From Corynebacterium amycolatum (GTDB taxonomy: Bacteria; Actinomycetota; Actinomycetes; Mycobacteriales; Mycobacteriaceae), in the NCBI RefSeq assembly GCF_016889425.1, contig NZ_CP069513.1, forward strand, positions 1,302,001-1,366,000: a DNA stretch of 64,000 nt. Reading direction: 5' to 3'. Shown in pieces: positions 50,423-60,162 of this stretch (the stretch's first letter is position 1; every line of letters starts with the position of its first letter). The notes under the pieces are model-generated. The model was given only the letters and a program-made list of their open reading frames with translations, did no database searches and had not been told where the DNA came from. Both the position numbers and the translations under genes were made by a program.

Positions 50423-50974
50423 CTAGTTAAAAGTCACCATATCCAGGTCGACCTCGCGGAGGTGGCGGTGGTTGGACGCTGTTTCCACATAACGCCCTGC
50501 ATGGGCGATGAAGCCCTCTGCTTCCTCAGCCGAGAGTTGACGACGCACCTTGGCGGGAACGCCTGCAGCCAGTGATCTGGGGTCGATGACCTGATCTTCT
50601 AATACCACGGCACCTGCGGCAATGAGGCTGCCAGCGCCGATATGGGAACGTGAAAGCAGGGTGGACTTCATGCCGATGAGGCAACCATCTTCAACCGTGG
50701 TGCCGTGGACCAAAGCCATGTGTCCGACGGTGACATCATCGCCGAGAATTGTGGGCACGCCTCGGTCGACATGGACCGTGGAGTTGTCTTGAATATTGGT
50801 GCGCTGGCCAATGCGAATCGGTGCGACGTCACCTCGGAGAACAGAACCGTAGAACACGGAGCTATCCGCACCGATTTCGACATCACCGATAATGACCGCG
50901 CCGGGCGCAATCCAGGCGCTGGAATGAATACGTGGGGTCTTATCTTGGTAGGTGAGAATGAGCGGAGTGTTCAT
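50423..50974 (-). CDS. Gamma-class carbonic anhydrase-like hexapeptide protein
   Basis: 183 residues. A left-handed beta-helix is seen as hexapeptide repeats (IIGDVEIGADSSVFYGSVL). The three zinc-ligand His fall in STVHVD and VGHMALVHG. Members hydrate CO2 or bind acyl-CoA-like ligands. ATG 50974 (MNTPLIL) is chosen; upstream Met codons exist. Convergent with the nicotinamidase-like gene. Confidence 0.82.
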   Translation of the reverse strand: MNTPLILTYQDKTPRIHSSAWIAPGAVIIGDVEIGADSSVFYGSVLRGDVAPIRIGQRTNIQDNSTVHVDRGVPTILGDDVTVGHMALVHGTTVEDGCLIGMKSTLLSRSHIGAGSLIAAGAVVLEDQVIDPRSLAAGVPAKVRRQLSAEEAEGFIAHAGRYVETASNHRHLREVDLDMVTFN

Positions 50975-51083
50975 CATACAAACCAATATAACTGTCACCT
51001 GAGGTCAGCGTAAGAAAAATTCTTAGCGAAACTCTATTCTTCGAAGGGTGCAATTCTGCTTGGACGCGCCTACAGTGGGCGAC

Positions 51084-51407
51084 ATGATTTTTATCGTTGT
51101 GAATTACCAAGTTAAGCCGGAGTTTGCCGACGAATGGATGGACCACGTCGCCGAGTTCACCGCTGCCACCCGCGCAGAGGCTGGCAACAAGTGGTTTGAA
51201 TGGTCCCGCAGCGTAGAAGACCCCAACCAGTACATTCTCGTCGAGGCATTCGATGATGACGCTGGTGAAGCCCACGTCAATTCCGAGCACTTCGCCAAGG
51301 GGCTGGAGGCGATGAAGCCGCTGCTCGCTGAGACCCCGAAGATTGTCTCGCAGGTACTGCCAGATAAGCAGGACTGGGATCGCATGGGCGAGCTGCAGGT
51401 CGACTAA
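51084..51407 (+). CDS. ABM-domain quinol monooxygenase-like protein
   Basis: 107 residues with the ABM fold (IFIVVNYQVKPEFADEWMD, then EAGNKWFEWSRSVEDPNQY). This small family includes cofactor-free monooxygenases and stress proteins. Start ATG 51084. The stop overlaps the ATG of the next gene (TAATG), so both are made from one transcript. Different from the island ABM protein at 22659. Confidence 0.78.
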   Translation: MIFIVVNYQVKPEFADEWMDHVAEFTAATRAEAGNKWFEWSRSVEDPNQYILVEAFDDDAGEAHVNSEHFAKGLEAMKPLLAETPKIVSQVLPDKQDWDRMGELQVD

Positions 51408-52024
51408 TGTCCTCAGACACCATTCGCGATGGCGCAGCCGCTTCCAGCAGCGACACCTATTCTCTGATTGGACGCGGCCTGCGTATTGGCTCTGCTGTGC
51501 TGGCCTCTGCTCTCGTCGTTGGTCTCAGTGCCTGTGGGGACAGCGATGAGGCAGCTTTGGAAGGCAGCCAACATCAGTCAAGCCAGGCGCCGAGTGCTGT
51601 TGCCTCCACCGCCGCTATTCGGGATAACTTGGCTCAGCTGGCGGCGGATACTGCGGCGCTGAAGAAAGCATCGCAGGCGCTAATTGCGAAGGAAACGGTC
51701 TCGGAAGAGACCCGAAAGATTGCGCAGCAGGCGGAGCCAATCTTTGCTGAAGAGGAATCGCAGCTAGTCAAGACTCTCGGCGTCGATGTCGATCCGTCTG
51801 AGACCAAGCTCGACACCGCCACCATGACTCGCCTCGAAAACGAGGAGGGGCCACACGCAGATATGGCTTATCTGACGTTGATGGAAGGCAGCCTGGATAA
51901 GATGCTCGGCCAGTGGGAAGAACTGGAAAAGCATGGCGGAAACGACCTGCAAGAATTGGCACGCTCTTCTCAGCAGCAGCTGGAAGATATTCAGCAGGCG
52001 CTGGAAAAACGTATGCAGTACTAG
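51407..52024 (+). CDS. Predicted lipoprotein, helical
   Basis: 205 residues. A hydrophobic segment ends in a lipobox-like VGLSACGD after an unusually long polar N-terminus (about 25 residues). The rest is helical with many Gln/Glu/Lys heptad-like stretches and LTLMEGSLDKMLGQWEEL, somewhat like DUF4142 proteins. No function assigned. Translationally coupled to the ABM gene. Confidence 0.6.
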   Translation: MSSDTIRDGAAASSSDTYSLIGRGLRIGSAVLASALVVGLSACGDSDEAALEGSQHQSSQAPSAVASTAAIRDNLAQLAADTAALKKASQALIAKETVSEETRKIAQQAEPIFAEEESQLVKTLGVDVDPSETKLDTATMTRLENEEGPHADMAYLTLMEGSLDKMLGQWEELEKHGGNDLQELARSSQQQLEDIQQALEKRMQY

Positions 52025-52132
52025 CCGCTGCCCAAACCTCGTGGGGGGAAATTCAAGTAAAAAAGTCCTGCAAAGCGTGCCCGGGGAACCGGGGAAGTGA
52101 GTAGCGTGTAAATAAAGCCAGTGCGCTGTGAT

Positions 52133-52143
52133 CGTCGTCAAGC
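52133..52143 (-). repeat. Intergenic 11-mer GCTTGACGACG, copy 6
   Basis: Exact copy on the minus strand, 68 nt before the 3-hydroxybutyryl-CoA dehydrogenase start. Confidence 0.6.
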
Positions 52144-52210
52144 GAATGCGCACTCGGATGAAGCACAATGCTGACTAATAGCCCAGAGTAGAAGGTAGGA
52201 AAATACGCCA

Positions 52211-53077
52211 ATGGCAAATAGCATCTCGCGAGTAGGTATCGTCGGCGCCGGTCAGATGGGCTCCGGAATTATTGAGGTCTGTGCGAAGGCCGGTAGCGAT
52301 GTCAAGGTCTGGGAGGCCAAGGAAGAGTTCCTTGAGTCCGGTCGCGCCCGTATTGAAAAGTCGCTGGATAAGGCCGTTTCCCGTGGCAAGCTAGAGCAGT
52401 CTGCACGTGACGAGATTCTGGGGCGTATTAGCTTCACCACCAAGCTGGAAGACTTCGCTGACCGTGAACTGGTCATCGAGGCCATCGTGGAGAACCCGGA
52501 AGTAAAGGCCAGCGTCTTCTCGCAGCTCGATGAGATTGTTGAGTCGGACGATGCCATCCTGGCTTCCAACACCTCCTCGCTACCAATTCAGTCCATTGCT
52601 GCAGCCACCAAGCGCCCGGAGCGTGTCATGGGCCTGCACTTCTTCAACCCGGTTCCGGTTCTGCCTCTGGTAGAGCATGTCGTTACTCTGACGACCGGTG
52701 ATGTTCAGTCGGAGCGTGCGTACGAGTACGCTTCCGAGGCGCTGGGCAAGACCGTCATTCGCGCTAAGGACCGCTCGGGCTTCATTGTTAACGCTCTGCT
52801 GGTTCCGTACATCCTCGGCGCTATCCGCATGCTGCAGGACGGCATCGCTACCGCAGAGGACATCGATGCCGGCATGGTCAATGGCTGTGCGCACCCGATG
52901 GGTCCGCTGACTCTGGCCGACATGGTTGGTCTGGACACCATCAAGTTCATTGCCGATGCCATGTTCGATGAGTACAAGGAGCCGACTTACGCGGCACCTC
53001 CGCTGCTCAAGCGCATGGTTGAGGCGGGTCACTTCGGCCGCAAGTCCGGACGTGGCTTCTACGACTACTCCAAGTAG
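52211..53077 (+). CDS. 3-hydroxybutyryl-CoA dehydrogenase
   Basis: 288 residues. The NAD-binding motif GIVGAGQMGSGI starts the protein. NTSSLPIQSIA, GLHFFNPVPVLPLVE (catalytic His) and the RSGFIVNALLVPYI motif of the substrate domain follow. It oxidises (S)-3-hydroxyacyl-CoA, or runs in reverse, in the cytosol and may pair with the window's enoyl-CoA hydratase and acyl-CoA dehydrogenase, although they are not in one operon. Relatives are named fadB2 or hbd. Confidence 0.92.
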   Translation: MANSISRVGIVGAGQMGSGIIEVCAKAGSDVKVWEAKEEFLESGRARIEKSLDKAVSRGKLEQSARDEILGRISFTTKLEDFADRELVIEAIVENPEVKASVFSQLDEIVESDDAILASNTSSLPIQSIAAATKRPERVMGLHFFNPVPVLPLVEHVVTLTTGDVQSERAYEYASEALGKTVIRAKDRSGFIVNALLVPYILGAIRMLQDGIATAEDIDAGMVNGCAHPMGPLTLADMVGLDTIKFIADAMFDEYKEPTYAAPPLLKRMVEAGHFGRKSGRGFYDYSK

Positions 53078-53118
53078 TCCACGCTTTTAGCCCCGTTTGG
53101 GGCGAGTATTGAATTCTT

Positions 53119-53151
53119 ACCGGTTGACGGGCGTTTATCCCGCCAACCGGT
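53119..53151 (+). terminator. Terminator of the hydroxybutyryl-CoA dehydrogenase gene
   Basis: A 13-bp stem with one mismatch (ACCGGTTGACGGG / CCCGCCAACCGGT) followed by TTCTTTTAT on the plus strand. Confidence 0.88.
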
Positions 53152-53357
53152 TTCTTTTATGCATTTATCAGTGAAAACCCGGCGTCTGAGGGGGAAAGTT
53201 CCCACGATTGGCGCTAGCATCTTGAAAACTTGTTTCTTTTCAACGAGCCGAAACCTCACAGTGCGCTTAACATAAGTGAAGATTTTGTCAGACCTTGGCT
53301 TATAGAGCACTTCACAACTGGTGCCTCCCACGCAGCAATCTGGAAAGGAATGTTTCA

Positions 53358-54716
53358 GTGTCTTCTTTGAAGCCGCACAAGCGCATTGCAACTCGTACTC
53401 GCGTCGGCGCTGCTACCGCAGCAGTGGCAGTTGTAATGGGGCTTACGCCGGCAACGGCCGTGGCAGCTCCGGTCAACCCGTTGGCCGAGCTGGGCAACCG
53501 CCTGGACTCTGTTTCTGATCTCCCAGCTAATGTGGCCGCTCCAGAGGGAATTAAGCTGCCCGGCGGTGGCTTGGAGGTCCCGGATTCCATTTCGCTGCCA
53601 TCATCTTCCGGGGAAAACACCGACCCGAATGCGCCGAAGCCAACCTCGTACCGCCCGGACCAGATTGCGCGCGCTTACCCATCGGATGCCGCCACCGATA
53701 ACTGGTTCTACTTCTACGTTGTGCATCCTTTCGTGGAGCTGGAGAAGAGCCACCCAGAGGTCATGGACCAGAACCTCGAAACGGTCGTCCGCATTAACAA
53801 CGCTGCCAAGAATGACCCGCAGGCACAGGAACTCGCTCTTGATGACGACTACCTAGACCCACTGGCCAATATTTCCACTGCTTTCGGTGCAAGCCTGGGT
53901 CAGCACTTCCGTGATGCCTACGATGAGGATCGGCTGCCGAAGGTGAAGGCCCTGCTGTCCGGCAACCTTGCTCGCGGCGGCGGTCTGGTCAGCTCGACCT
54001 TCTTCGAGAAGTACGTCTACGGCTACGATCGCCCGTTTGTGGTGGCGCCGGAGCGCATCGAGCGCTACTACCGCGAAGGCCAGGATGACCCGTACTCGAC
54101 CACGCCGTCCTACCCGTCGGGTCACACCAACAAGGCTGCATGGACTTCAACCCTGCTGGCCCTAATGTTGCCGGAGGTTGCGCCACAGATTCAGGCGCGT
54201 GCGTCCGAGGCCGGTCATTCTCGCCTTGTCATGGGCGTCCACTACCCTCTGGACGTCATGGGCGGCCGCATGATGGGCAACCAGGCCGCAGCTGACCGTT
54301 GGGCAGACCCAGAGTTCCGCCCACTCATCGAAGAAGCAATGGATGAGCTGCGTACGGAGCTCGAGTACCGCTGTGGCGACACCATCGCCAACTGCGTTGC
54401 CAAGGACACCCCGTACATGAGCACCGCAGCTGCCGTTCAGCAGTACACCGAGCGCATGACCTACGACTTCAAGCAGGTTGGCCCGGCTAATGAGCCAGTT
54501 GTTGTTCCGAAGCGTTACGCAGGGTTGCTGGAGACTCGCTTCCCGCAGTTGACTGAGGAACAGCGCAACTCCATCCTTGCTCAGACTGCAATCCCATCCG
54601 GTTACCCGCTCGACCGCACCGACGGTGAGGGGCAGCACGTTCGCATGAACCTGGCTCGCGCTCTGGCCGCCAACGTTGTTGTCAACGCCGATGGCAGCGT
54701 CACTGTCACCAACTAA
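53358..54716 (+). CDS. Secreted PAP2-family acid phosphatase
   Basis: 452 residues. GTG 53358 starts a Sec signal peptide (RVGAATAAVAVVMGLTPATAVAA). The catalytic domain has the three class A acid phosphatase motifs: K-x6-RP in KYVYGYDRP, YPSGHT, and SR-x5-H-x3-D in SRLVMGVHYPLD. Family members release phosphate from organic esters outside the membrane. The 100-residue C-terminal extension after the domain is unexplained. It ends 8 nt from the convergent lyase gene. Confidence 0.88.
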   Translation: MSSLKPHKRIATRTRVGAATAAVAVVMGLTPATAVAAPVNPLAELGNRLDSVSDLPANVAAPEGIKLPGGGLEVPDSISLPSSSGENTDPNAPKPTSYRPDQIARAYPSDAATDNWFYFYVVHPFVELEKSHPEVMDQNLETVVRINNAAKNDPQAQELALDDDYLDPLANISTAFGASLGQHFRDAYDEDRLPKVKALLSGNLARGGGLVSSTFFEKYVYGYDRPFVVAPERIERYYREGQDDPYSTTPSYPSGHTNKAAWTSTLLALMLPEVAPQIQARASEAGHSRLVMGVHYPLDVMGGRMMGNQAAADRWADPEFRPLIEEAMDELRTELEYRCGDTIANCVAKDTPYMSTAAAVQQYTERMTYDFKQVGPANEPVVVPKRYAGLLETRFPQLTEEQRNSILAQTAIPSGYPLDRTDGEGQHVRMNLARALAANVVVNADGSVTVTN

Positions 54717-54724
54717 AACGTCAA

Positions 54725-55876
54725 CTACAAGCGCAGGGCCGCGTCGAGACGGTCCAGGGCCTCACTGAGGATTTCCGGGGAGGTCGCAAAGTTAAGCCGC
54801 ACATGCCCAGCCCCGCCTTCGCCGAATGCGAAGCCGGGGTTTAGTGCTATTTTGGCGTTTTCAACCAACCACGCAGCTGGGTCATCACTGTCAACACCAG
54901 GCACGTCACCCAAGTCCAACCACGCCAAGAATGATGCCTGCGGCGGGGTAAAGCGAGCCTGCGGCGCAATAGTGGACAAACGTGTTCGCAGAGTCTCACG
55001 GTTGGTGCGCAGGACATTGATAAAGTTGTCCAACCAGGGCACACCATCGCGGTAGGCGGCGGTGGCAGCGGCGACACCAAGAATAGAGGCGCCTTCGCGC
55101 ACAATGAAGGGCAGCTCAAGCCAGGTTTTGGCATCTTCGTCGTTAAAGATAATCTGCGCACACTTGAGGCCAGCGGTATTCCAGCCCTTCGAGGTAGCAG
55201 TCACTGTGATAGTCACGGCCGCCGCGGTATCCGACACCGACGCGGTTGGAGTGTGAGTGCCATTTAGAACTACTGGGCCGTGAATCTCGTCTGAGATAAC
55301 TCGTGCACCAAAGCGAGCGGCTAAATCGGTAATCTCACGCAGTTTTTCGGGGGAGTAGGTAAAGCCGAGAGGGTTATTCGGGTTACACAAGATTAGGCAA
55401 CCGGCACCGTCGGCGAAGGCGCGTTCGAGGGCGCTGAGATCTGGGCCGTCGGCAAGCGTGGGAATGCACACTGTCTCGCGTCCCAGCGCGGGACCTACCT
55501 GGAAGAACGGCATATAGGCAGGAGTGGGGACGACAATTGCAGAATCGGGGCGGGTGAAGCGTTCAACCGCGAGCGTGACACCGCGGACGACGTCGGCGAC
55601 TGCAAAGATATTGTCGGGGTTCGGGCGCCATCCGTAGCGTGCTGCGGAAAAGTCCGCGGTTGCGGTCGTAAGCGCGGTGATGTCTTGCGAGAGGTATCCG
55701 AACTGTTCGCGCTGACACGCCTCGTCGATTGCGGCGCTGACCGCAGGGCAGGTTGTGGCATCGGATTCGGCGACCCACAGTGGCAGCACGTCCGGGGAAT
55801 ATGCGGTCCATTTGACTGTCCCGCGGGAGCGGAGTTTATCGAGGGAGGGGAATGTGACAGCGTTATTTACACTCAT
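54725..55876 (-). CDS. MalY/PatB-type PLP-dependent C-S lyase/aminotransferase
   Basis: 383 residues, fold type I. The PLP lysine is in TATSKGWNTAGLKC; LILCNPNNPLGF and ISDEIHGPVVL complete the cofactor site. MalY/PatB and corynebacterial AecD cleave cystathionine or cysteine conjugates to a thiol, ammonia and pyruvate. aecD is a possible name, but the choice between lyase and transaminase cannot be made from sequence. Confidence 0.85.
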   Translation of the reverse strand: MSVNNAVTFPSLDKLRSRGTVKWTAYSPDVLPLWVAESDATTCPAVSAAIDEACQREQFGYLSQDITALTTATADFSAARYGWRPNPDNIFAVADVVRGVTLAVERFTRPDSAIVVPTPAYMPFFQVGPALGRETVCIPTLADGPDLSALERAFADGAGCLILCNPNNPLGFTYSPEKLREITDLAARFGARVISDEIHGPVVLNGTHTPTASVSDTAAAVTITVTATSKGWNTAGLKCAQIIFNDEDAKTWLELPFIVREGASILGVAAATAAYRDGVPWLDNFINVLRTNRETLRTRLSTIAPQARFTPPQASFLAWLDLGDVPGVDSDDPAAWLVENAKIALNPGFAFGEGGAGHVRLNFATSPEILSEALDRLDAALRL

Positions 55877-55895
55877 AGTTTCCGTGTATACAGAA

Positions 55896-55925
55896 AAAAC
55901 GGGAAGTCCGAAGACTCCCCGTTTT
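55896..55925 (-). terminator. Terminator of glpD
   Basis: AAAACGGG...CCCCGTTTT stem with an internal TTCG loop, followed on the minus strand by TTCTG, 49 nt past the glpD stop and just before the lyase start. Confidence 0.8.
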
Positions 55926-55973
55926 ATCCAGTAGCTACGGCCACATCAGAAGCAGCCACAGCAATGACCAGCG

Positions 55974-57557
55974 CTAGGTCAGCCTCAGTGCCTCCTCAGC
56001 AGCTGGCAGGGCAGCTTCGCGATCAGCCTTGACCAGCCCCAGACGTGTGCGGCGATCGAGAATATCGTCGACACTGAGAGCTCCCTCGTGCGTCACATGC
56101 CAGGCGAACTCGGCGCGGGTGACATCGAGACCCTCCGCTACCGGGGCGAGCGGTCGGTCGAGCGGACAGGATTCGATGACCTCGAAGGATTCGGCACCGT
56201 AGCGATTAAACAGCGGCATCGGGATACGGCCTGCAGCGGCAGCGGTGCGAGCGCGGTCGAGCTCCTCCGGCTCGGAGCCCAGCACAGGGATCGTGCGGGT
56301 AGAGCACGGGGCAAGCGAAACACCGAGCTTCTCTTCGACCTTATCCACGGTTTGCTCAGCCATAAGACGGTACTCGGTGAGTTTGCCACCAGTAATGGAA
56401 ATCAGGCCGTTCGGGGCCTCCAACAAGGCGTGTTCGCGAGAGAGGTCAGCGGTGTGTGCCTCGCCGGCGTCGATAAGTGGACGCAGGCCGGCGAAAGCGC
56501 CGATGACATCGCCGCGAGTGAGCGGAACCTCGAGTGCCTGGTTGATGACATCGAGCAGAAAAACGATGTCATCCTCCGGTACTTCCGGAATATCCGGGAT
56601 CGAGCCCGGTGCATCCTCATCTGTCAGGCCGATGTAGACGCGGTTGTGCTCTGCGGGCAGGACAAAACAGAAACGGTTGGTGTGACCGGGCACCGGTACC
56701 GTGAGAGAGCCGGTAGGGTTGCCTAGCTTCGCGGCGTCGAGAACCAGGTGTGTGCCGCGAGATGGGCGAATCTTGATGTTCGTCGCCAGTTCGGCTGCCC
56801 ACACACCAGTGGCATTGACCACAGCGTGAGCAGGCAGCTCGAAGGAATCGCCAGTGAGCTCGTCGATTAGTGTGGCGCTCGTGCCAGAGGCAGTCTCGCA
56901 GCGCACCCGGGTCAGAATAGTTGCACCGTAGCTAGCGGCAGTTCGAGCGATAGCGGTGACCAAGCGTGCGTCGTCACGCAGCTGACCGTCGTAGTTGACG
57001 TAGCCGAATCTCACCTCGCGCTTACGTACGGTCGGCGAAAGCTGGCTGACTCGGCGGGAACCGACAGTGCGGGACAGCGGCAGGGTAGTGGCGGAGGTAC
57101 CAGCGATAATGCGCAGGAAGTCACCGGCCAAAAAGCCTAACCGTGGCAAAATTCGGGTCAGCGGTGCAAACTTATCCATCACCGGTACGACCTGCGGCAG
57201 GTTATGCACCAGGTGCGGAGCGGTGACGTCGAGCAGCGCACCACGTTCAATAGCTGAGCGGCGAGCGATACCGACATTGCCGCTGGCAAGGTAGCGCAGG
57301 CCGCCGTGGGCGAGCTTCGACGACCAACGAGAGGTACCGAAAGCTAAATCCTTCGATTCGACGAGAACGGTATTCAAACCCCTCGATGCTGCATCTAAAG
57401 CGATGCCGACACCAGTGATACCGGCGCCGATGACCAGCAGATCAGGGATCGCGCCCTTAGCGGTATCTTCGCGCAGACGATTCAAGTCCGCTTGCCGACG
57501 AGCCTTGTTCAAAACCGCAGCTGAGCGATCGCGCTGAGGAGCGTGCGTGGCAGTCAT
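55974..57557 (-). CDS. glpD: Glycerol-3-phosphate dehydrogenase, FAD-dependent
   Basis: 527 residues from ATG 57557 (MTATHAPQRD), which has GAGGAAG upstream. The FAD motif VIGAGITGVGIALDAASRG, the GTSRWSSKLAHGGLRYL substrate region and a C-terminal GlpD domain are present. It oxidises glycerol-3-phosphate to dihydroxyacetone phosphate at the membrane and passes electrons to menaquinone. Single gene with its own terminator. Confidence 0.94.
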   Translation of the reverse strand: MTATHAPQRDRSAAVLNKARRQADLNRLREDTAKGAIPDLLVIGAGITGVGIALDAASRGLNTVLVESKDLAFGTSRWSSKLAHGGLRYLASGNVGIARRSAIERGALLDVTAPHLVHNLPQVVPVMDKFAPLTRILPRLGFLAGDFLRIIAGTSATTLPLSRTVGSRRVSQLSPTVRKREVRFGYVNYDGQLRDDARLVTAIARTAASYGATILTRVRCETASGTSATLIDELTGDSFELPAHAVVNATGVWAAELATNIKIRPSRGTHLVLDAAKLGNPTGSLTVPVPGHTNRFCFVLPAEHNRVYIGLTDEDAPGSIPDIPEVPEDDIVFLLDVINQALEVPLTRGDVIGAFAGLRPLIDAGEAHTADLSREHALLEAPNGLISITGGKLTEYRLMAEQTVDKVEEKLGVSLAPCSTRTIPVLGSEPEELDRARTAAAAGRIPMPLFNRYGAESFEVIESCPLDRPLAPVAEGLDVTRAEFAWHVTHEGALSVDDILDRRTRLGLVKADREAALPAAEEALRLT

Positions 57558-57791
57558 AGTCTTTCTTCCTCGACTTTCCCGAAGACGGTAATAGTGATGA
57601 AACGATCTGGCGTACGTGATGAAGTTGTGGAGTGCGTAGTGAGCGTGAACTATTTCGGGGCGTAACCCATTGCAAGGCAATTAGAAATAGACTAAGTTGT
57701 TCATTATCAACGACCGGCACGGATATTGATTCAAGAAATCTTTCTTAGTTGCGAATCATTTCCCGGGGATTACAAGGAAGGAGACACCTCG

Positions 57792-57917
57792 ATGGCTATG
57801 CACCCAGCGTCCAACCGCTCTGAGTCCATGAACCGAGCTTTCGCCGCTACTGCACCATCGCTGCAGATGTGTTGCTGCTGTCTCCAGTCCGTGCCGCCCC
57901 AGACAGGTCGTAACTAA
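57792..57917 (+). CDS. Polycysteine micro-ORF, candidate cysteine-sensing leader
   Basis: 41 codons from ATG 57792 behind a strong GGAAGGAG site. The peptide ends with four Cys codons in a row (SLQMCCCCLQSVPPQTGRN). In mycobacteria, short ORFs with consecutive Cys codons act as attenuators ahead of cysteine or sulfur genes: slow translation when cysteine is scarce changes downstream expression. Here no sulfur operon follows; only a 37-codon frame at 58048 lies downstream on this strand. Confidence 0.55.
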   Translation: MAMHPASNRSESMNRAFAATAPSLQMCCCCLQSVPPQTGRN

Positions 57918-58047
57918 AAAGACGCGCTTAGGCATGTAAAACGCCACGCTGTTTGCGGTCGCACGGACGAAATCGCACCGATTGAGCCGACCCATCCCAC
58001 CATCCGAGCATTCTCGCTTGGAATTCTAGGAAGAAGCGACAGCGACA

Positions 58048-58161
58048 ATGACCGCAGCACTCGAATCTTTTACCCTTGACGATTACGTTTCACTGTTTAT
58101 TTATGACGGCCCAACGTCGCCAGAAATCTACGCCAGTGAACTGGTCAGTCTAGCTCGCTAA
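58048..58161 (+). CDS. Short unrecognised protein downstream of the polycysteine ORF
   Basis: 37 codons (MTAALESFTLDDYVSLFIYD...) of protein-like composition, with AGGAAG 14 nt upstream. No family recognised. It could be the target of the polycysteine leader or the 5' remnant of a lost gene. Confidence 0.35.
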   Translation: MTAALESFTLDDYVSLFIYDGPTSPEIYASELVSLAR

Positions 58162-58242
58162 CCGAGGCTGGCGGCTAGACAGGCCGGGTTTTGCCGTGGT
58201 CAGCAGCAAATAGCGGTTGGGCCGAAGCTGGCGGCGACAGGG

Positions 58243-59937
58243 TTAGATCATGTTGCCGTCGTAACGCTCTTCCAAGGAGCGCGGGCCGGTAGCCAACTTG
58301 CCCGGGTTGAGGATGCCAGCGGGGTCGAGTTCGTCCTTAATTGCGCGCATGACCTTGGCGAACAATTCGGTGTTCTCCTCGTAGTACTGCGGGCTGTGAT
58401 CCTGGCCAATGCCGTGGTGGTGCGTGATGGTGCCGCCGAATTTCATTATGGCCTCTGATGCCGCGGACTTGATGTCCATCCACTGCTGGAGAATCTCGCC
58501 CTCGGTCTCGCGGAAGAAGTACGTGAAGTACAGCGAGCAGCCGGATTCGTACATGTGCGAGATGTGGCAGAAGACGTACACCGGGGTGCCGTGCTTCTCG
58601 CCAGCGGTTTCCATTGCGGAGGCGATTTCGCGGCGCAGTGTAGCGGCGTTATCCCAGGTGGTGGCGGTCTCCAGGGTGTCGACACCGACGCGGCGGGTCA
58701 TCATGACATCGCGCAGGTACGGCGAGGAGAAGCGGTGGTTAACCCAAGCCATGCCCGGAATGGAGCCCATGCGGACGCACTTCTTGGTCAGCAGGCGACC
58801 GGCCAGGCGCTCACGGGTGACGCGGGCGCCGACCGGATCAGTCTGGGCGAAGCCAAAAATCACCATGCACGGGGTATCGATGCCACGCAGCTTCAGGTAC
58901 TTTGTGACCTTCTCGGACATGCTGGCGGAGCCCAGCTGAGTGAGGCCAAACAGCGTTTCCTTCTCGTCGGAGATGCGCGCTAGGTGCGGGATATTTCCGC
59001 TCTGCTCCAACTTGCGCAGCTCTTCGGCGGCTTCCTCAAAGGAGTTGAAGAAGTAGGTGTCGAAGAGCATCTCCTTTTGCGGACGCTGATTTAGGGCAAT
59101 CGTCACATGCGTGATGATGCCCAGGGTGCCCTCCGACCCCAGGAAAAGCTCACGCGGGTTTGGGCCGGATGCCGACGACGGCATGTCGCGGAACTCCATG
59201 GTGCCGGCTGGCGTGACGACGCGCATGCCAATCACATTGCGGTCGATGCGACCGTAACCAGAGGATTCCTGGCCTGCGGAGCGGCAGGAAACCCAACCGC
59301 CGACAGTGGAGTACTCGAAGGACTGCGGGAAGTGACCAGCGGTGAAGCCGGCCTTGGACAGCTCCTTTTCCAGGTCGGGGCCGAAAACGCCGGTCTGGGC
59401 GGTGACGGTGCCAGCGACCTTGTCAATGTCGATGATCTTGTTAAAGGCGGTCATGGACACTGCGATGGCCTTACCCATGCCTCCGTCAATAGCCTCCACG
59501 CCGCCGACGACCGAGGTGCCGCCGCCGAAGGGGACGACTGCAATCTTGCGCTCAGCGCAGACCTTGAACAGGTCCTCGATATGCTTTTCAGTTTTCGGTA
59601 GTACAACAGCATCTGGGGCGACATCGAGCTTGGCTGCGCGAAGGCGAACCAGGTCGGGGTAGGAGCGGCCGACCGCGTGCTTGACACGGGTGTCATGGTC
59701 GGTGGCGACGGCATCCGCGCCGATAATAGCCCCCAGGGCCTCGACATCCTCGTTGCTGAGGCGACTATCGGAGATGGTGACATCGGCGATATTGCGCGGC
59801 GGGTTGTTTGCGTCCAATGACATGCCGATTTCGCGCTGCAGGAGCTTCTCGCTGGCCGCGGTGATTGGCTTGTCGTTGCCGTCAACACCCCAGCCCCACC
59901 AGCGCATGCGGTACGGAATCGTGAGCTTGTTAGACAT
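58243..59937 (-). CDS. FAD-linked oxidase, alkyldihydroxyacetonephosphate synthase-like
   Basis: 564 residues from ATG 59937 with AAGGAGAAG upstream. The N-terminus (IPYRMRWWGWG) and the FAD loop PFGGGTSVVGG are those of the AGPS-like branch of vanillyl-alcohol-oxidase flavoproteins; the C-terminal cap holds the His-rich HHHGIGQDHSPQY active-site segment. Actinobacterial members probably act on lipid or hydroxyacid substrates; ether-lipid synthesis is not shown. Confidence 0.82.
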   Translation of the reverse strand: MSNKLTIPYRMRWWGWGVDGNDKPITAASEKLLQREIGMSLDANNPPRNIADVTISDSRLSNEDVEALGAIIGADAVATDHDTRVKHAVGRSYPDLVRLRAAKLDVAPDAVVLPKTEKHIEDLFKVCAERKIAVVPFGGGTSVVGGVEAIDGGMGKAIAVSMTAFNKIIDIDKVAGTVTAQTGVFGPDLEKELSKAGFTAGHFPQSFEYSTVGGWVSCRSAGQESSGYGRIDRNVIGMRVVTPAGTMEFRDMPSSASGPNPRELFLGSEGTLGIITHVTIALNQRPQKEMLFDTYFFNSFEEAAEELRKLEQSGNIPHLARISDEKETLFGLTQLGSASMSEKVTKYLKLRGIDTPCMVIFGFAQTDPVGARVTRERLAGRLLTKKCVRMGSIPGMAWVNHRFSSPYLRDVMMTRRVGVDTLETATTWDNAATLRREIASAMETAGEKHGTPVYVFCHISHMYESGCSLYFTYFFRETEGEILQQWMDIKSAASEAIMKFGGTITHHHGIGQDHSPQYYEENTELFAKVMRAIKDELDPAGILNPGKLATGPRSLEERYDGNMI

Positions 59938-60162
59938 CCTGAGCTTCTCCTTGGGCATCGGTGCTGAGAGCCTGAACTGCGGAATTATGTGTAACTTGTG
60001 CAGAAGCACATCTTTACATCTTTGTATTATAGCGGTATTGCGTTACGTTTTCTCGAAAAATGTCAATCATTCTTGGTAGGCTTTAGTTAGGTGCGGTAGC
60101 AAAACCGCATAAAGGCCAGTTTCGGCCGGTCAAAAGCCCACGTAAAAGTAGGTAATTCTTCG

